Source: Mycolicibacterium neoaurum VKM Ac-1815D
GTDB taxonomy: Bacteria > Actinomycetota > Actinomycetes > Mycobacteriales > Mycobacteriaceae
Length of the DNA: 64,000 bases
NCBI RefSeq assembly: GCF_000317305.3
Contig: NC_023036.2
Location: 930,001 to 994,000, forward strand
Direction of reading: 5' to 3'
Under the pieces are notes generated by a model. That model had not been told where the DNA came from. It saw only the letters and a program-made list of their open reading frames with translations, and searched no databases. The translations under genes and the position numbers were made by a program. The stretch's first letter is position 1. Each line of letters opens with the position of its first letter. Positions 47,535 to 56,508 of this stretch are shown here, in pieces.

Positions 47535-49511
47535 TTAACGTTCCGGGCGCAGCGCCGGCCACCAGATGCGCGGACCGATGAGGGTGAACAGTGCCGGGAT
47601 GATCACGGTGCGCACCACGAAGGTGTCCAGCACGATGCCCAACCCGACGATGATGCCGATCTGGGTGAGCACGATTAGCGGTAGCACCCCCAGCACGCAG
47701 AACACCGCGGCCAGCACGATTCCGGCGCTGGTGATCACCGCACCCGTCGCCGAGACGGCGCGCACGATGCCCTGCCGGTTGCCGTACTGCGGGGTCTCTT
47801 CCTTGGCGCGCGTCACCAGGAAGATCGTGTAATCCACGCCGAGGGCGACCAGGAAGAGGAAGGCGAACAGCGGAGTTCCGTTGTCCAGTGCGGGGAAACC
47901 GAACAGGTGCACACTTGCCCACCCACCGAGGCCCAGTGCGGCCAGCGCGCTCAGCACGGTGACCGACACCAGGATCAGCGGTGCCAGCAATGAGCGCAAC
48001 AGCACGAACAGCACCGCCAGCACCACCGCGAGGATGGCGGGGATGACCACCATGCGGTCGTGGCGGGCCGCGGCGGCCGCGTCCCTGGCCTTGGCGTCGG
48101 AACCGCCGACGAGGGCGTCCGGACTGACCGCGTGCACCGAACTACGCAGGGCGTCAACAGTATCGAAGGCGGCGTCGGAGGCGGGCTCGGCCTGCAGGAC
48201 CGCCGACCACTGGGTCAGGCCGGTATCCGATTCGCCGGTCGGTCGAGCCGACACCACCCCGGGTGTCTGCCCGATCGCCTGGCTGACCGCGGCGGCATCC
48301 GAACTCGGGGCGATCACCACCGTCGGGTCGGTCAGACCGCTCGGGAAGTGCTGCGACAGCGTCTCGAAGCCGGCCACCGACTCGGCCTGCACGCGGAACT
48401 GCTCGGTCTGGGTCAGCCCGACGGGGGTGCCGACCAGGCCGAGGCACAGCGCCGCCAGCGCGGCCAGGGCGCCCCCGGAGACCCAACCGGGTCGCTGCGC
48501 AACCCACGAGGCGATCCGATGCCAGGCCCCGTTGTCGGTGAGCGCCTTGTTACCCACCTGCGGGATGAACGGCCAGAACAGCTTTCGGCCGAACAGGCCC
48601 AGGAAGGGCGGTAGTACCAGCAGGACGAAGATGGCGGCGACCACCAGGCCGGCGGCGGCCTGCACGCCGAGGCTGCGGTTGCTCGGCGCGGTCGCGAAGG
48701 CCAGCGTCAGCAGTGCCAGCACGACCGTGGCGTTGCTGGCCAGGATGGCCGGGGCGGCAGCCCGCACCGCTACCCGCAGTGCCTCGCGATGGTCCGCGCG
48801 TGCGCCCAGTTCCTCGCGGTAGCGCGAGATGAGCAGCAGCGCATAGTTGGTGCCCGCACCGAAGACCAGCACGCTGGTGATACCGCCGGTCGAACCGTCC
48901 GGACTCAGGCCCAGGCCCGCGGCCACCGCGGTCCCGACCACCGAGCCGACCCGGTCGGCGAAGGCGATCACCAGAAGCGGTACCAGCCACAGGATGGGGG
49001 AGCGATAGGTGACGATCAGCAGCAGGGCCACCACGGCGGCTGTGACCGCGAGCAGGGTGAAGTTGGCTCCGGCAAAGGAATTCGCGATATCGGCGCCGAA
49101 GGCGGGGCCGCCGGTCACCTCGGCCTGCAGGCCGTCGGGCAGGCGTTGCGACGTCGAGATGCGCAGCTCCTGCACGGCATCGTCGAGGGCGAACCCGGAA
49201 AGGTCGGCGGGCAGCGGCGCCACCGACAATGCCGCCTTGCCGTCCTCGGACACCTGTGCGCCTGGCCCGGCCGCGGCGATATCGGCCGCGCCGAGCGGCG
49301 TGCCGTCCGTGCGGCTGAACACGATGATCGCCGGCGCCTGATCGCCCCCGGGGAACTGGGCGCGCAGGGCGTCGACGCGCGCCGACTCCGCACCCGCCGG
49401 CACGGCCACCGGAGACTGCGATGCGGAATCTCCGCCGCTGAGCAGCGCCATTCCGGCACCCGAGGCCAGGATCACGAGCAGGGCAACAAGCCACGAGAGT
49501 CGACCGGACAT
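47535..49511 (-). CDS. MMPL-family RND transporter
   Basis: A 658-residue RND-type membrane protein with two copies of a six-helix unit separated by periplasmic loops. Repeated blocks include FGAGTNYALLLISRYREELG in the first half and ALGVDYTIFLVTRAKEET in the second, where the D-Y pair is the proton relay. It lacks the long loops of classical MmpL3-type proteins and is like the shorter YdfJ group. Diverges from a MarR gene that probably controls it. Confidence 0.9.
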   Translation of the reverse strand: MSGRLSWLVALLVILASGAGMALLSGGDSASQSPVAVPAGAESARVDALRAQFPGGDQAPAIIVFSRTDGTPLGAADIAAAGPGAQVSEDGKAALSVAPLPADLSGFALDDAVQELRISTSQRLPDGLQAEVTGGPAFGADIANSFAGANFTLLAVTAAVVALLLIVTYRSPILWLVPLLVIAFADRVGSVVGTAVAAGLGLSPDGSTGGITSVLVFGAGTNYALLLISRYREELGARADHREALRVAVRAAAPAILASNATVVLALLTLAFATAPSNRSLGVQAAAGLVVAAIFVLLVLPPFLGLFGRKLFWPFIPQVGNKALTDNGAWHRIASWVAQRPGWVSGGALAALAALCLGLVGTPVGLTQTEQFRVQAESVAGFETLSQHFPSGLTDPTVVIAPSSDAAAVSQAIGQTPGVVSARPTGESDTGLTQWSAVLQAEPASDAAFDTVDALRSSVHAVSPDALVGGSDAKARDAAAAARHDRMVVIPAILAVVLAVLFVLLRSLLAPLILVSVTVLSALAALGLGGWASVHLFGFPALDNGTPLFAFLFLVALGVDYTIFLVTRAKEETPQYGNRQGIVRAVSATGAVITSAGIVLAAVFCVLGVLPLIVLTQIGIIVGLGIVLDTFVVRTVIIPALFTLIGPRIWWPALRPER

Positions 49512-49569
49512 GACATCAAATATTTCAGATACTTAACTAATAATCAACCCTTGCCGATATGATCGCGGG

Positions 49570-50034
49570 GTGACACGTGAGGACCTGGAGCGGTTGATCG
49601 CCGGTGACGTCCGCGCCCTGACCGCCGAGTCCGACCAGATCGGTCACGAGTTCGCACGTCGGCATGATGTGAGCGCCAACGACTTCCGGGCGCTGCTGCA
49701 CGTGATGGTCGCCGACGCCGCGGGGGAGCCGCTGACGGCCGGCGAGCTGCGCAAGCTGATCGGAACCTCGGCGGCCGCGGTCACCTACCTGGTGGAGCGG
49801 ATGATCGCCTCCGGACATCTTCGTAGGGAGGCTCACCCGAAGGACCGGCGCAAGGTCATCCTGCGCTACGACGATCACGGGATGGCCGTCGCGACCGACT
49901 TCTTCACCCCGCTGGCGAAGATCAACTCCGCGGCGCTGGCGGATCTGCCCGACAGCGATCTGGAGGCGGCGCACCGGGTGTTCACGGCGCTGGTCGGTGC
50001 CATGCACCGGTTCCGGACGGTCAACGACGGTTGA
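49570..50034 (+). CDS. MarR-family regulator
   Basis: A 154-residue MarR protein: LTAGELRKLIGTSAAAVTYLVERMIASGHLRREAHPKDRRKVILRYDDHG is the winged helix. It starts at GTG 49570. It diverges from the MMPL transporter across a 58-nt AT-rich gap (49512-49569, with a TTAGTTAAGTATCTGA-like tract), the usual layout for a repressor of a drug pump. Its last 14 nt overlap the convergent antiporter. Confidence 0.88.
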   Translation: MTREDLERLIAGDVRALTAESDQIGHEFARRHDVSANDFRALLHVMVADAAGEPLTAGELRKLIGTSAAAVTYLVERMIASGHLRREAHPKDRRKVILRYDDHGMAVATDFFTPLAKINSAALADLPDSDLEAAHRVFTALVGAMHRFRTVNDG

Positions 50035-51598
50035 GAGTGGCCTCCTCGAGGTCGAGGCCGCGCAGCACCTCGCGCAGGACCTCGTCGTCGATGTTGCCCG
50101 CGTCGCGTTCGGCGATGAACACCGCTCGCTCGGCGGCCAGCATCTCCAGTCGCAGGCTGCGGAACGTCGAGGCCGGGCTCTGCCCGATCTCCTCCTCGCT
50201 GCGCCCCAACCGCTCCCAGGCCGCGTTGCGCCGCGCGGTGTTCCAACGGCGCAGCACATCGGCTGCGCTGTCCTGGATCGCGTTGCCCTCGGCGCGCTGC
50301 TGCTCGAGCAGCTCGTCGAGCCGGTCGGCCGCCGCGCGGGCCGCCTTGTCCTGGGCTGCGGCCTGCGCCAAGGCATCCGAACGCGCGTCGTCACCCTCGA
50401 CACCGAACCGTCGGATCACCCACGGCAGCGTGAGACCGTGCAGCAACAAGGTGCCGACCACCACCGCGAAGGTCAGGAACACCAGCTGATCGCGGCCGGG
50501 AAAGGCGTCCCCGGACAATGTCGTCATCGGCACACCGAAGGCGGCGGCCAGCGATACGACCCCGCGCATCCCGGCCCACGCCACCACGAACGTCTCGCCG
50601 ACCGACGGCCGTGGCGAGCGCAGGTAGGCGAAGGCATACACCCACACCAGACGCACCGCGATGGTCGTGCCGAGCACGGCGAGCGCCGACATGGCGATCC
50701 TGGCCGGTGAGAATCCCGCCAGCTGGTCCACCACGCTGGGCAGCTGCAGCCCGATCAGCAGGAAGGCGAACGACTCCAGGATGAACTGCAGCGCCCGCCA
50801 CACCGCGTCGTCCTGCAGCCGGGTGGCATACCCGGCGTGGGTCGTGGTGCGCCCGCCGAGCAGCACGGCGGCGGTGACGACGGCCAGCACGCCGGAGGTG
50901 TGCGCCTCCTCGGCCACCAGATAGACGACGAACGGCGCCAGCAGGCCGATGGCGCTTTCGACGACGGGATCGTCCAGGCGTGCGCGCACGAACGTGATGC
51001 CCGAACCCGCGAGGGCTCCGACCACCACACCGCCGGCCGCGGCCAGCACGAAGGTGCCCAGTCCCGACGCCCACCCCGTCGATGCACCGACCGCCGCCGC
51101 CAACGCGACCTTGTACGCCGTCAGCGCCGTCGCGTCGTTGAGCAGGCTCTCGCCGCCGATCAGCGTCATCACCCGCCGTGGCAGTCCCAGCCGACGGCCC
51201 ACCGCGCTCGCGGACACCGCATCCGGCGGGGCCACGATCGCCCCCAGCGTCAAAGCCGCGGCCATGGTCAGCTCCGGGACCACCCGGAACGCCACCAGCC
51301 CGACCACCAGCGTGGTGACCAGCGGGAGGCCGACCGCCAGCGAGCCGATCGCGCCCGCGTTCCTGCGCATGTTGAGATAGCTGCTCTCCAGGCCTGCCGA
51401 CCACAGCAGCGGCGGCAGGATCACGAACAGCACCAGATCGGGATCGAGCTCCACACCGTCGAAACCCGGGATGTACGAGGCAGCCAGACCCGCCACGACC
51501 AGCGCCAACGGCGCCGACACGTCGAGGCGGCGGCTCACCGCGGCCAGCAACACGGCGGCCACCGATACCGCCAGTACTGTCACTCCCACCGCATCCAC
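50021..51598 (-). CDS. CPA1-family Na+/H+ antiporter
   Basis: A 525-residue monovalent cation/proton antiporter of the CPA1 family: about 12 helices, APPDAVSASAVGRRL and the conserved GGESLLNDATALTAY, where Asn-Asp bind the cation. A long cytosolic helical tail begins near residue 400 (DALAQAAAQDKAARAAADRLDELLEQQ). It regulates pH or Na+. It is the second Na+/H+ antiporter in the window after the NhaA fusion. Confidence 0.9.
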   Translation of the reverse strand: MDAVGVTVLAVSVAAVLLAAVSRRLDVSAPLALVVAGLAASYIPGFDGVELDPDLVLFVILPPLLWSAGLESSYLNMRRNAGAIGSLAVGLPLVTTLVVGLVAFRVVPELTMAAALTLGAIVAPPDAVSASAVGRRLGLPRRVMTLIGGESLLNDATALTAYKVALAAAVGASTGWASGLGTFVLAAAGGVVVGALAGSGITFVRARLDDPVVESAIGLLAPFVVYLVAEEAHTSGVLAVVTAAVLLGGRTTTHAGYATRLQDDAVWRALQFILESFAFLLIGLQLPSVVDQLAGFSPARIAMSALAVLGTTIAVRLVWVYAFAYLRSPRPSVGETFVVAWAGMRGVVSLAAAFGVPMTTLSGDAFPGRDQLVFLTFAVVVGTLLLHGLTLPWVIRRFGVEGDDARSDALAQAAAQDKAARAAADRLDELLEQQRAEGNAIQDSAADVLRRWNTARRNAAWERLGRSEEEIGQSPASTFRSLRLEMLAAERAVFIAERDAGNIDDEVLREVLRGLDLEEATLNRR

Positions 51599-51613
51599 CT
51601 ATCCTCGGTCACC

Positions 51614-51913
51614 ATGCTCAAGCGTTCACGACGGCAGTCGCCGACTCCGCTGTGTGAGCATCTCCAGGCGATACCCCACAGCGCTGAACCGGCCCCGCTT
51701 ACTCCCGGCAAGTGCCAGGAATGTGCCGAGCACGGCGAGAACACGTGGGCCCACCTGCGGATGTGCCTGTCCTGCGGTCACATCGGATGCTGTGATTCCA
51801 GCCCGCACCAACATGCCACCGCGCATTTCCGCGAGACCGGCCACCCGGTGATGTGCAGCATCGAACCGGGTGAGTCGTGGCGGTGGTGCTATGTCGACAT
51901 CCGGCTCGGCTGA
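51614..51913 (+). CDS. UBP-type zinc-finger protein
   Basis: A 99-residue protein that is almost entirely a UBP zinc finger: PLCEHLQAI, GKCQECAEHGENTWAHLRMCLSCGHIGCCDSSPHQHATAHF and HPVMC contain the Cys and His ligands in the expected order. In eukaryotes the fold reads ubiquitin C termini; in bacteria the partner is unknown. It is divergent from the antiporter and 18 nt upstream of the PurT-like gene. Confidence 0.85.
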   Translation: MLKRSRRQSPTPLCEHLQAIPHSAEPAPLTPGKCQECAEHGENTWAHLRMCLSCGHIGCCDSSPHQHATAHFRETGHPVMCSIEPGESWRWCYVDIRLG

Positions 51914-51931
51914 AAAATCTGGCAGGCTGGG

Positions 51932-52966
51932 ATGGCGATGACAAGGCACGCCGAAGACGCTGACCCCCACGCCGACCCGAGGGCGCCCGTGGTGCTGCTG
52001 CGCGAACCCGGTGCGACCGGCCGCGAGCAGGCTCTGTCCTTCGCACGGCTGGGCGCCGTGGTCACCACGAATCCGGCCGACGACGCCGATTTCGTGGTCA
52101 CATCCGAGCTCGACCTGGACCGCGAGGGGTTACGCAGGCTGGCCGCCGACGAGCTGGGGCTGCCGACCGCGCCGTTCTGGTTCGCCGGAACGGCCGCGGA
52201 GCTGGCCGCGATCGCCGAGCACGCGGGCTTCCCACTGGCGGTCACCCCGGTCGCCGACGAGGCGGACACGGGGCGATCGGTGTTGTTGCGGCCCGAGGAT
52301 GTCGGTCCGGCCTGGGACCGTGCCGTCGCCGCCGGTCACCAGCGGGTGATGGCCGAAACGGTCGTCGAGATCGACGACCAGGTCACCCTGCTGACCGTGC
52401 GCACCGCCAGCGCCGCCGGTCCGGTGGTGCATTTCTGCGAACCGATCGGACACCGGGTCGCCGACGACGGCACCGTGTCGGCCTGGCAGCCGCACCGGCT
52501 GGCCCCGGCCGCGCTGGACGCCGCCAAATCGATCGGTGCGCGCATCGTGAACTCGCTGGACGGTCGCGGTGCCTACGCGGTGGAACTGCTGGTGCGCGGT
52601 GACGAGGTGTACTTCGCCGATGTGCGGCCGCGCCCCGTCGACGCCACCCTGCTGACCCTGCGCACGCACCGATTGTCGGTCTTCGACCTGCATGCGCGCG
52701 CGGTGCTCGGGCTTCCGGTCGACACCATCATGGTCTCCCCGGGTGCCGCTGTGGTGGGCCGGGCAGGCGACGCTGTGCTCGACGTGGCCGCCGACAAGGC
52801 CACGGCGCTGGCGGTGCTGGCGCAGGCCCACGAGGTGGCCGAAAGCGATGTCTGGCTTTTCGGTGACGGGCTCGGCGCGGCATTCGCCACCGCCCAGGAC
52901 GTCACCATCGCGCGTGACCGTGCGCAACGCACCGCGGTGTCGCTGCGTAGACTCTGGCAGTCGTGA
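51932..52966 (+). CDS. PurT-like protein with shortened N-terminal domain and altered ATP site
   Basis: A 344-residue protein whose second half matches formate-dependent GAR transformylase (PurT): DQVTLLTVRTASA, FCEPIGHRVADDG, SAWQPHRLAPAALDAA, YAVELLVRGDEVYFADVRPRP. Active PurT is near 390-420 residues. Here the Rossmann N-terminal part is about 50 residues shorter, the ATP-grasp Lys-Pro loop (VKPVMSSSGKGQ in E. coli) reads VTPVADEADTGRS, and the second Mg ligand Glu is Asp. It may be inactive or have another job. It sits where purT lies in M. tuberculosis, before rhodanese and metZ. Next gene overlaps (GTGA). Confidence 0.75.
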   Translation: MAMTRHAEDADPHADPRAPVVLLREPGATGREQALSFARLGAVVTTNPADDADFVVTSELDLDREGLRRLAADELGLPTAPFWFAGTAAELAAIAEHAGFPLAVTPVADEADTGRSVLLRPEDVGPAWDRAVAAGHQRVMAETVVEIDDQVTLLTVRTASAAGPVVHFCEPIGHRVADDGTVSAWQPHRLAPAALDAAKSIGARIVNSLDGRGAYAVELLVRGDEVYFADVRPRPVDATLLTLRTHRLSVFDLHARAVLGLPVDTIMVSPGAAVVGRAGDAVLDVAADKATALAVLAQAHEVAESDVWLFGDGLGAAFATAQDVTIARDRAQRTAVSLRRLWQS

Positions 52967-53406
52967 GCGGCGACGAAGCAGACCGGGACAGGCCGACGGC
53001 GACGCCGTTCCTGCTGGCTCTCGTCATCATCGTGGTTGTGATCACCGCGATTCTTGTCATCAACCGCGGCGAGGGTGACGGTGATCCCCAGCAGATCGGC
53101 CGCGTGGTGGTCGCCCAGAACGACGCCCTGCAGCGGCAGGACTATCAGGCGTTCAAGGCCAACACGTGCGCGGCCAAGCAGGGCACCGAGAAAGAGGTTC
53201 TCGACCGGCAGCGGGATTCGGTTGCCAAGCACGGTGATCGCTATGTCGACGGGACGGGAAACATCGCCGTCGTCGGCGATACCGCCACCGCCACCGTCAA
53301 GTATCACTTCGGCACCGCCGACGAAACGGACACCCAGGTCAGCGCCGACATGATGTTCACGCGCGAGGACGGTCAGTGGAAGGTCTGTTCGCAGGGTCCG
53401 GCCTAG
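52963..53406 (+). CDS. Anchored protein with NTF2-like domain
   Basis: A 147-residue protein from GTG 52963: short charged cytosolic start, one helix (PFLLALVIIVVVITAILVI), then an external domain with VVVAQNDALQRQDYQAFKANTCAAKQG and a final GQWKVCSQGPA. It strongly resembles the domain of the Rv0361-like protein at 36836-37528, so the two appear paralogous. Function is unknown. It overlaps the PurT-like stop. Confidence 0.7.
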   Translation: MSGDEADRDRPTATPFLLALVIIVVVITAILVINRGEGDGDPQQIGRVVVAQNDALQRQDYQAFKANTCAAKQGTEKEVLDRQRDSVAKHGDRYVDGTGNIAVVGDTATATVKYHFGTADETDTQVSADMMFTREDGQWKVCSQGPA

Positions 53407-53422
53407 CCGTTACGGTAGTGCT

Positions 53423-53854
53423 GTGTCCACATCCGAGAGCCCGGGTTACGCCGGTGACATCACGCCCGAGCAGGCATGGGAGCTGCTGTCCGACAATCCC
53501 GAAGCCGTCCTGGTCGACTGTCGCACCGAGGCGGAGTGGCGGTTCGTCGGCGTTCCCGACCTCGCCCCGTTGCGGCGCGAGGTGGTCTTCGTGGAGTGGA
53601 ACAGGACCGACGGCTCGCGCAACGACGCCTTCATCGACGATCTCGGCAGGTCAGGTATCGCCCCTGGGGCGCGGCCGGTGGTGTTCCTGTGCCGCTCGGG
53701 TAATCGATCCATCGGCTCGGCGCAGGCCGCGACGGCCGCGGGTATCGGGCCGTCCTACAACGTGCTCGACGGTTTCGAGGGCAACCTCGACGAGAACGGT
53801 CATCGCGGTGGTACCGGATGGAAAGCCGTCGGCCTTCCCTGGAAGCAGAGCTGA
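53423..53854 (+). CDS. Rhodanese-domain protein (Rv0390-like)
   Basis: A 143-residue single rhodanese domain: TPEQAWELLSDNPEAVLVDCRTEAEW, and the active-site loop VFLCRSGNRS with Cys at about residue 92 to carry persulfide. It is 9 nt upstream of metZ in the same direction, as in M. tuberculosis, and may supply or handle sulfane sulfur for the sulfhydrylase. Starts at GTG 53423. Confidence 0.9.
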   Translation: MSTSESPGYAGDITPEQAWELLSDNPEAVLVDCRTEAEWRFVGVPDLAPLRREVVFVEWNRTDGSRNDAFIDDLGRSGIAPGARPVVFLCRSGNRSIGSAQAATAAGIGPSYNVLDGFEGNLDENGHRGGTGWKAVGLPWKQS

Positions 53855-53862
53855 GAGCAGCC

Positions 53863-55071
53863 ATGAGTGACGTTCCCTCCGTGCGTATCCCCGCACCACT
53901 GCCCGACGGCGTCAGCCAGGCCACCATCGGCGTGCGCGGCGGCCTGCTGCGCTCGGGCTTCGAGGAGACCGCCGAGGCCCTGTACCTGACCTCGGGCTAC
54001 GTCTACGAATCCGCCGCCGACGCCGAGCGCGCGTTCACCGGTGAGATCGACCGGTATGTGTACTCGCGCTACGGCAACCCCACCATCTCGATGTTCGAGG
54101 AACGGTTACGCCTCATCGAGGGCGCCCCGGCGGCGTTCGCCACCGCCACCGGCATGGCAGCGGTGTTCACCGCGCTGGGTGCACTGCTGGGTGCCGGTGA
54201 CCGACTGGTCGCCGCGCGCAGCCTCTTCGGATCGTGTTTCGTGGTGTGCAACGAGATCCTGCCGCGCTGGGGGGTGGAGACCGTCTTCGTCGACGGTGAC
54301 GACCTGTCCCAGTGGGAGGAAGCGCTCAGCGTGCCGACCCAGGCCGTGTTCTTCGAAACCCCGTCGAATCCCATGCAGTCACTTGTCGATATCGCCGCGG
54401 TCGCCGAGTTGGCGCACGCTGCGGGTGCAAAGGTGGTGCTGGACAACGTGTTCGCCACCCCGCTGCTGCAGCAAGGGATCCCGCTGGGGGCCGATGTGGT
54501 GGTGTATTCCGGTACCAAACACATCGACGGCCAGGGCCGCGTCCTAGGTGGCGCCATCCTTGGTGACAAGGAGTACATCGACGGCCCGGTGCAGAAGCTG
54601 ATGCGCCACACCGGCCCGGCGATCAGCGCCTTCAACGCCTGGACGCTGCTCAAAGGCCTTGAGACATTGGCGGTCCGGGTCGACTACGCGAACCGCTCCG
54701 CGCAGCGGGTCGCCGAGTTCCTGGAACAGCAGTCCGGTGTGAACTGGGTGAAATACCCGTTCCTACAGTCACATCCGCAGTACGAGCTGGCGCAGCGCCA
54801 GATGCGCGGCGGTGGAACGGTGGTCACGTTCGAGGTGGACGGCGGCAAGGATGCGGCCTTCAAGCTGTTGGACAAGCTGCGCGTCATCGACATCTCCAAC
54901 AACCTCGGCGACGCGAAATCGTTGATCACGCACCCGGCCACCACAACCCACCGGGCGATGGGTCCGGAGGGGCGGGCGGCGATCGGTCTCGGTGACGGCG
55001 TGGTGCGTGTCTCGGTGGGCCTGGAGGGCACCGAGGACCTGATCGCCGATCTGGGCCAGGCGCTGAGCTGA
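53863..55071 (+). CDS. metZ: O-succinylhomoserine sulfhydrylase
   Basis: A 402-residue PLP enzyme of the gamma family. Key parts are YSRYGNPT, ATGMAAVFTALGALLGAGD, DNVFATPLLQQG and the PLP Lys in YSGTKHIDGQGR. MetZ makes homocysteine from an O-activated homoserine and sulfide in methionine synthesis. Mycobacteria may prefer the O-acetyl or O-succinyl form; sequence alone does not decide. ATG 53863. Confidence 0.93.
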   Translation: MSDVPSVRIPAPLPDGVSQATIGVRGGLLRSGFEETAEALYLTSGYVYESAADAERAFTGEIDRYVYSRYGNPTISMFEERLRLIEGAPAAFATATGMAAVFTALGALLGAGDRLVAARSLFGSCFVVCNEILPRWGVETVFVDGDDLSQWEEALSVPTQAVFFETPSNPMQSLVDIAAVAELAHAAGAKVVLDNVFATPLLQQGIPLGADVVVYSGTKHIDGQGRVLGGAILGDKEYIDGPVQKLMRHTGPAISAFNAWTLLKGLETLAVRVDYANRSAQRVAEFLEQQSGVNWVKYPFLQSHPQYELAQRQMRGGGTVVTFEVDGGKDAAFKLLDKLRVIDISNNLGDAKSLITHPATTTHRAMGPEGRAAIGLGDGVVRVSVGLEGTEDLIADLGQALS

Positions 55072-55083
55072 TCGGGATAGTCG

Positions 55084-55488
55084 ATGTCCAAGGGATCGGA
55101 TGCGAAGAAGGCGCGTCGCAAGAAGCGTAAGACGACCGCTGACACACGGTGGGTTCCCGACGCGGTGATAGAGCAGCTCTCGGCCATCCAGGATGCGGTG
55201 GTCGCCGACCTTGCGGAGTTCGACGAGCGAATCACCGAGCGCGGCTGGATCTTCGACGAGGAAGAATCCGATGACGACTACGCCATCTGGTTCTTCGAGC
55301 CGTCCGGTGCGGTGGTCGAGGACGGCATCTCGGTCACCTCGTTGTGGCTGGACGCCGCCGAGGACGGTGCACTGGTTCACGTGACCTTCGTCGGAACCAC
55401 CGATAAGCACAGCTTCACCCACGAGGAGCTGTTCGACCGACTCGACGCCATCGAGTCCTACCGGAACGGCGAGCCGATCCCGGAGTGA
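55084..55488 (+). CDS. Conserved actinobacterial protein, unknown function
   Basis: A 134-residue protein: a strongly basic start (KGSDAKKARRKKRKTT) then an alpha-beta domain with DAVVADLAEFDERITERGWIFDEEESDDDYAIWFFEPSG and LVHVTFVGTTDKHSFTHEELFDRLD. The acidic core and WxF strands are characteristic of a mycobacterial hypothetical family. It is coupled to the LysR gene by GTGA, but is more probably transcribed with metZ. Confidence 0.6.
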   Translation: MSKGSDAKKARRKKRKTTADTRWVPDAVIEQLSAIQDAVVADLAEFDERITERGWIFDEEESDDDYAIWFFEPSGAVVEDGISVTSLWLDAAEDGALVHVTFVGTTDKHSFTHEELFDRLDAIESYRNGEPIPE

Positions 55489-56402
55489 GTGACGTGACGT
55501 TGCGGCAGCTCCGCTACTTCGCCGTGCTGGGGGAAGAGCTGAACTACCGCCGCGCCGCCGAACGCCTGTTCATCACCCAGCCCGCGCTGTCCACCGCGAT
55601 CAAACAGCTCGAGCACCAGTTCGGTGTGGTGCTCTTCCACCGCAACACCCGCGAGGTCACGCTGACCGATCTGGGCGCGGCGTGGCTGCCCCAGGTGCAC
55701 CAGGCGCTGTCGGGGGTGGAAGCCGTCGTCGATAACCTTTTGCTGCTCTCGGGCACCCGGCGCGGTGTGTTGCGCGTCGGCTACCTGATCGGCACCGGAG
55801 CCGACCTGTTGTTCCGATTGGTCCGCCACTTCGAGTCCGCCTATCCCGAAGTGACCGTCGAACCGATCGAGTTCGATTTCGCCGATCCCACCGCGGGCCT
55901 TGCCGACGGGAGCACCGAGGTCGCGATCATCCGCCCGCCGGTCGACCTGCCAGAGCATCGCGTGCTCATCCTGGATTCCGAGTCGTGGGTCGCGTGTCTG
56001 CCGCGCGATCACCGGCTGGCCGACCGCACCGAGGTCGGGATCGCCGAGCTGCTCGACGATCCCATCGTCTGCGCTCCGCTCACGGCCGGAACGTGGCGGG
56101 ACTATTGGCTGGCGATGGACGTCCGGGGCAACCGGCCACCGACCATCGCCGCCGTCGCCGCGACCTACGAGGCCGAGACGACGGCGATCGCGCGGGGACT
56201 CGGGATCAGCTTCACCACCTCCTCGGTGGCGCGCTTCTATGACCGCCCGGGCATCGTCTATGTGCCGATTTCCGACCGTCCGCTCAGTCATACCGCCCTG
56301 GCGTGGAACCCCGCGGCTCTCACGCCGCAGGCAGATGCGCTGGTCAGGCTGGTGGAAGCGCGTTGGGGAGTCGGCGGCGCCGACACTTCTGCCCAGGACT
56401 GA
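55485..56402 (+). CDS. LysR-family regulator
   Basis: A 305-residue LysR-type regulator: N-terminal HTH TLRQLRYFAVLGEELNYRRAAERLFITQPALSTAIKQLEHQFG, then the effector-binding domain. It is transcribed in the same direction as the permease and transaminase that follow, with a 106-nt gap holding two palindromes. It probably activates them on binding an amine or amino acid. GTG 55485 overlaps the upstream stop. Confidence 0.9.
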   Translation: MSDVTLRQLRYFAVLGEELNYRRAAERLFITQPALSTAIKQLEHQFGVVLFHRNTREVTLTDLGAAWLPQVHQALSGVEAVVDNLLLLSGTRRGVLRVGYLIGTGADLLFRLVRHFESAYPEVTVEPIEFDFADPTAGLADGSTEVAIIRPPVDLPEHRVLILDSESWVACLPRDHRLADRTEVGIAELLDDPIVCAPLTAGTWRDYWLAMDVRGNRPPTIAAVAATYEAETTAIARGLGISFTTSSVARFYDRPGIVYVPISDRPLSHTALAWNPAALTPQADALVRLVEARWGVGGADTSAQD

Positions 56403-56409
56403 TAACTCT

Positions 56410-56446
56410 TGCTTATAAGCAGATCAAAACATCGAACTTCCGATGT
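56410..56446. promoter_or_regulatory. Candidate LysR operators before the permease-transaminase operon
   Basis: TGCTTATAAGCA (56410-56421) is a perfect 12-bp palindrome and contains the T-N11-A motif of LysR sites when the preceding T is included. ACATCG (56429-56434) and CGATGT (56441-56446) form a second perfect inverted repeat. Together they lie 60-100 nt upstream of the permease start. Confidence 0.6.
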
Positions 56447-56508
56447 CCCCCGGATGACGGTTGTCTGACCTGGAGGAGTTCGTCCCCACGTCTTGACCTG
56501 GAGTGACT

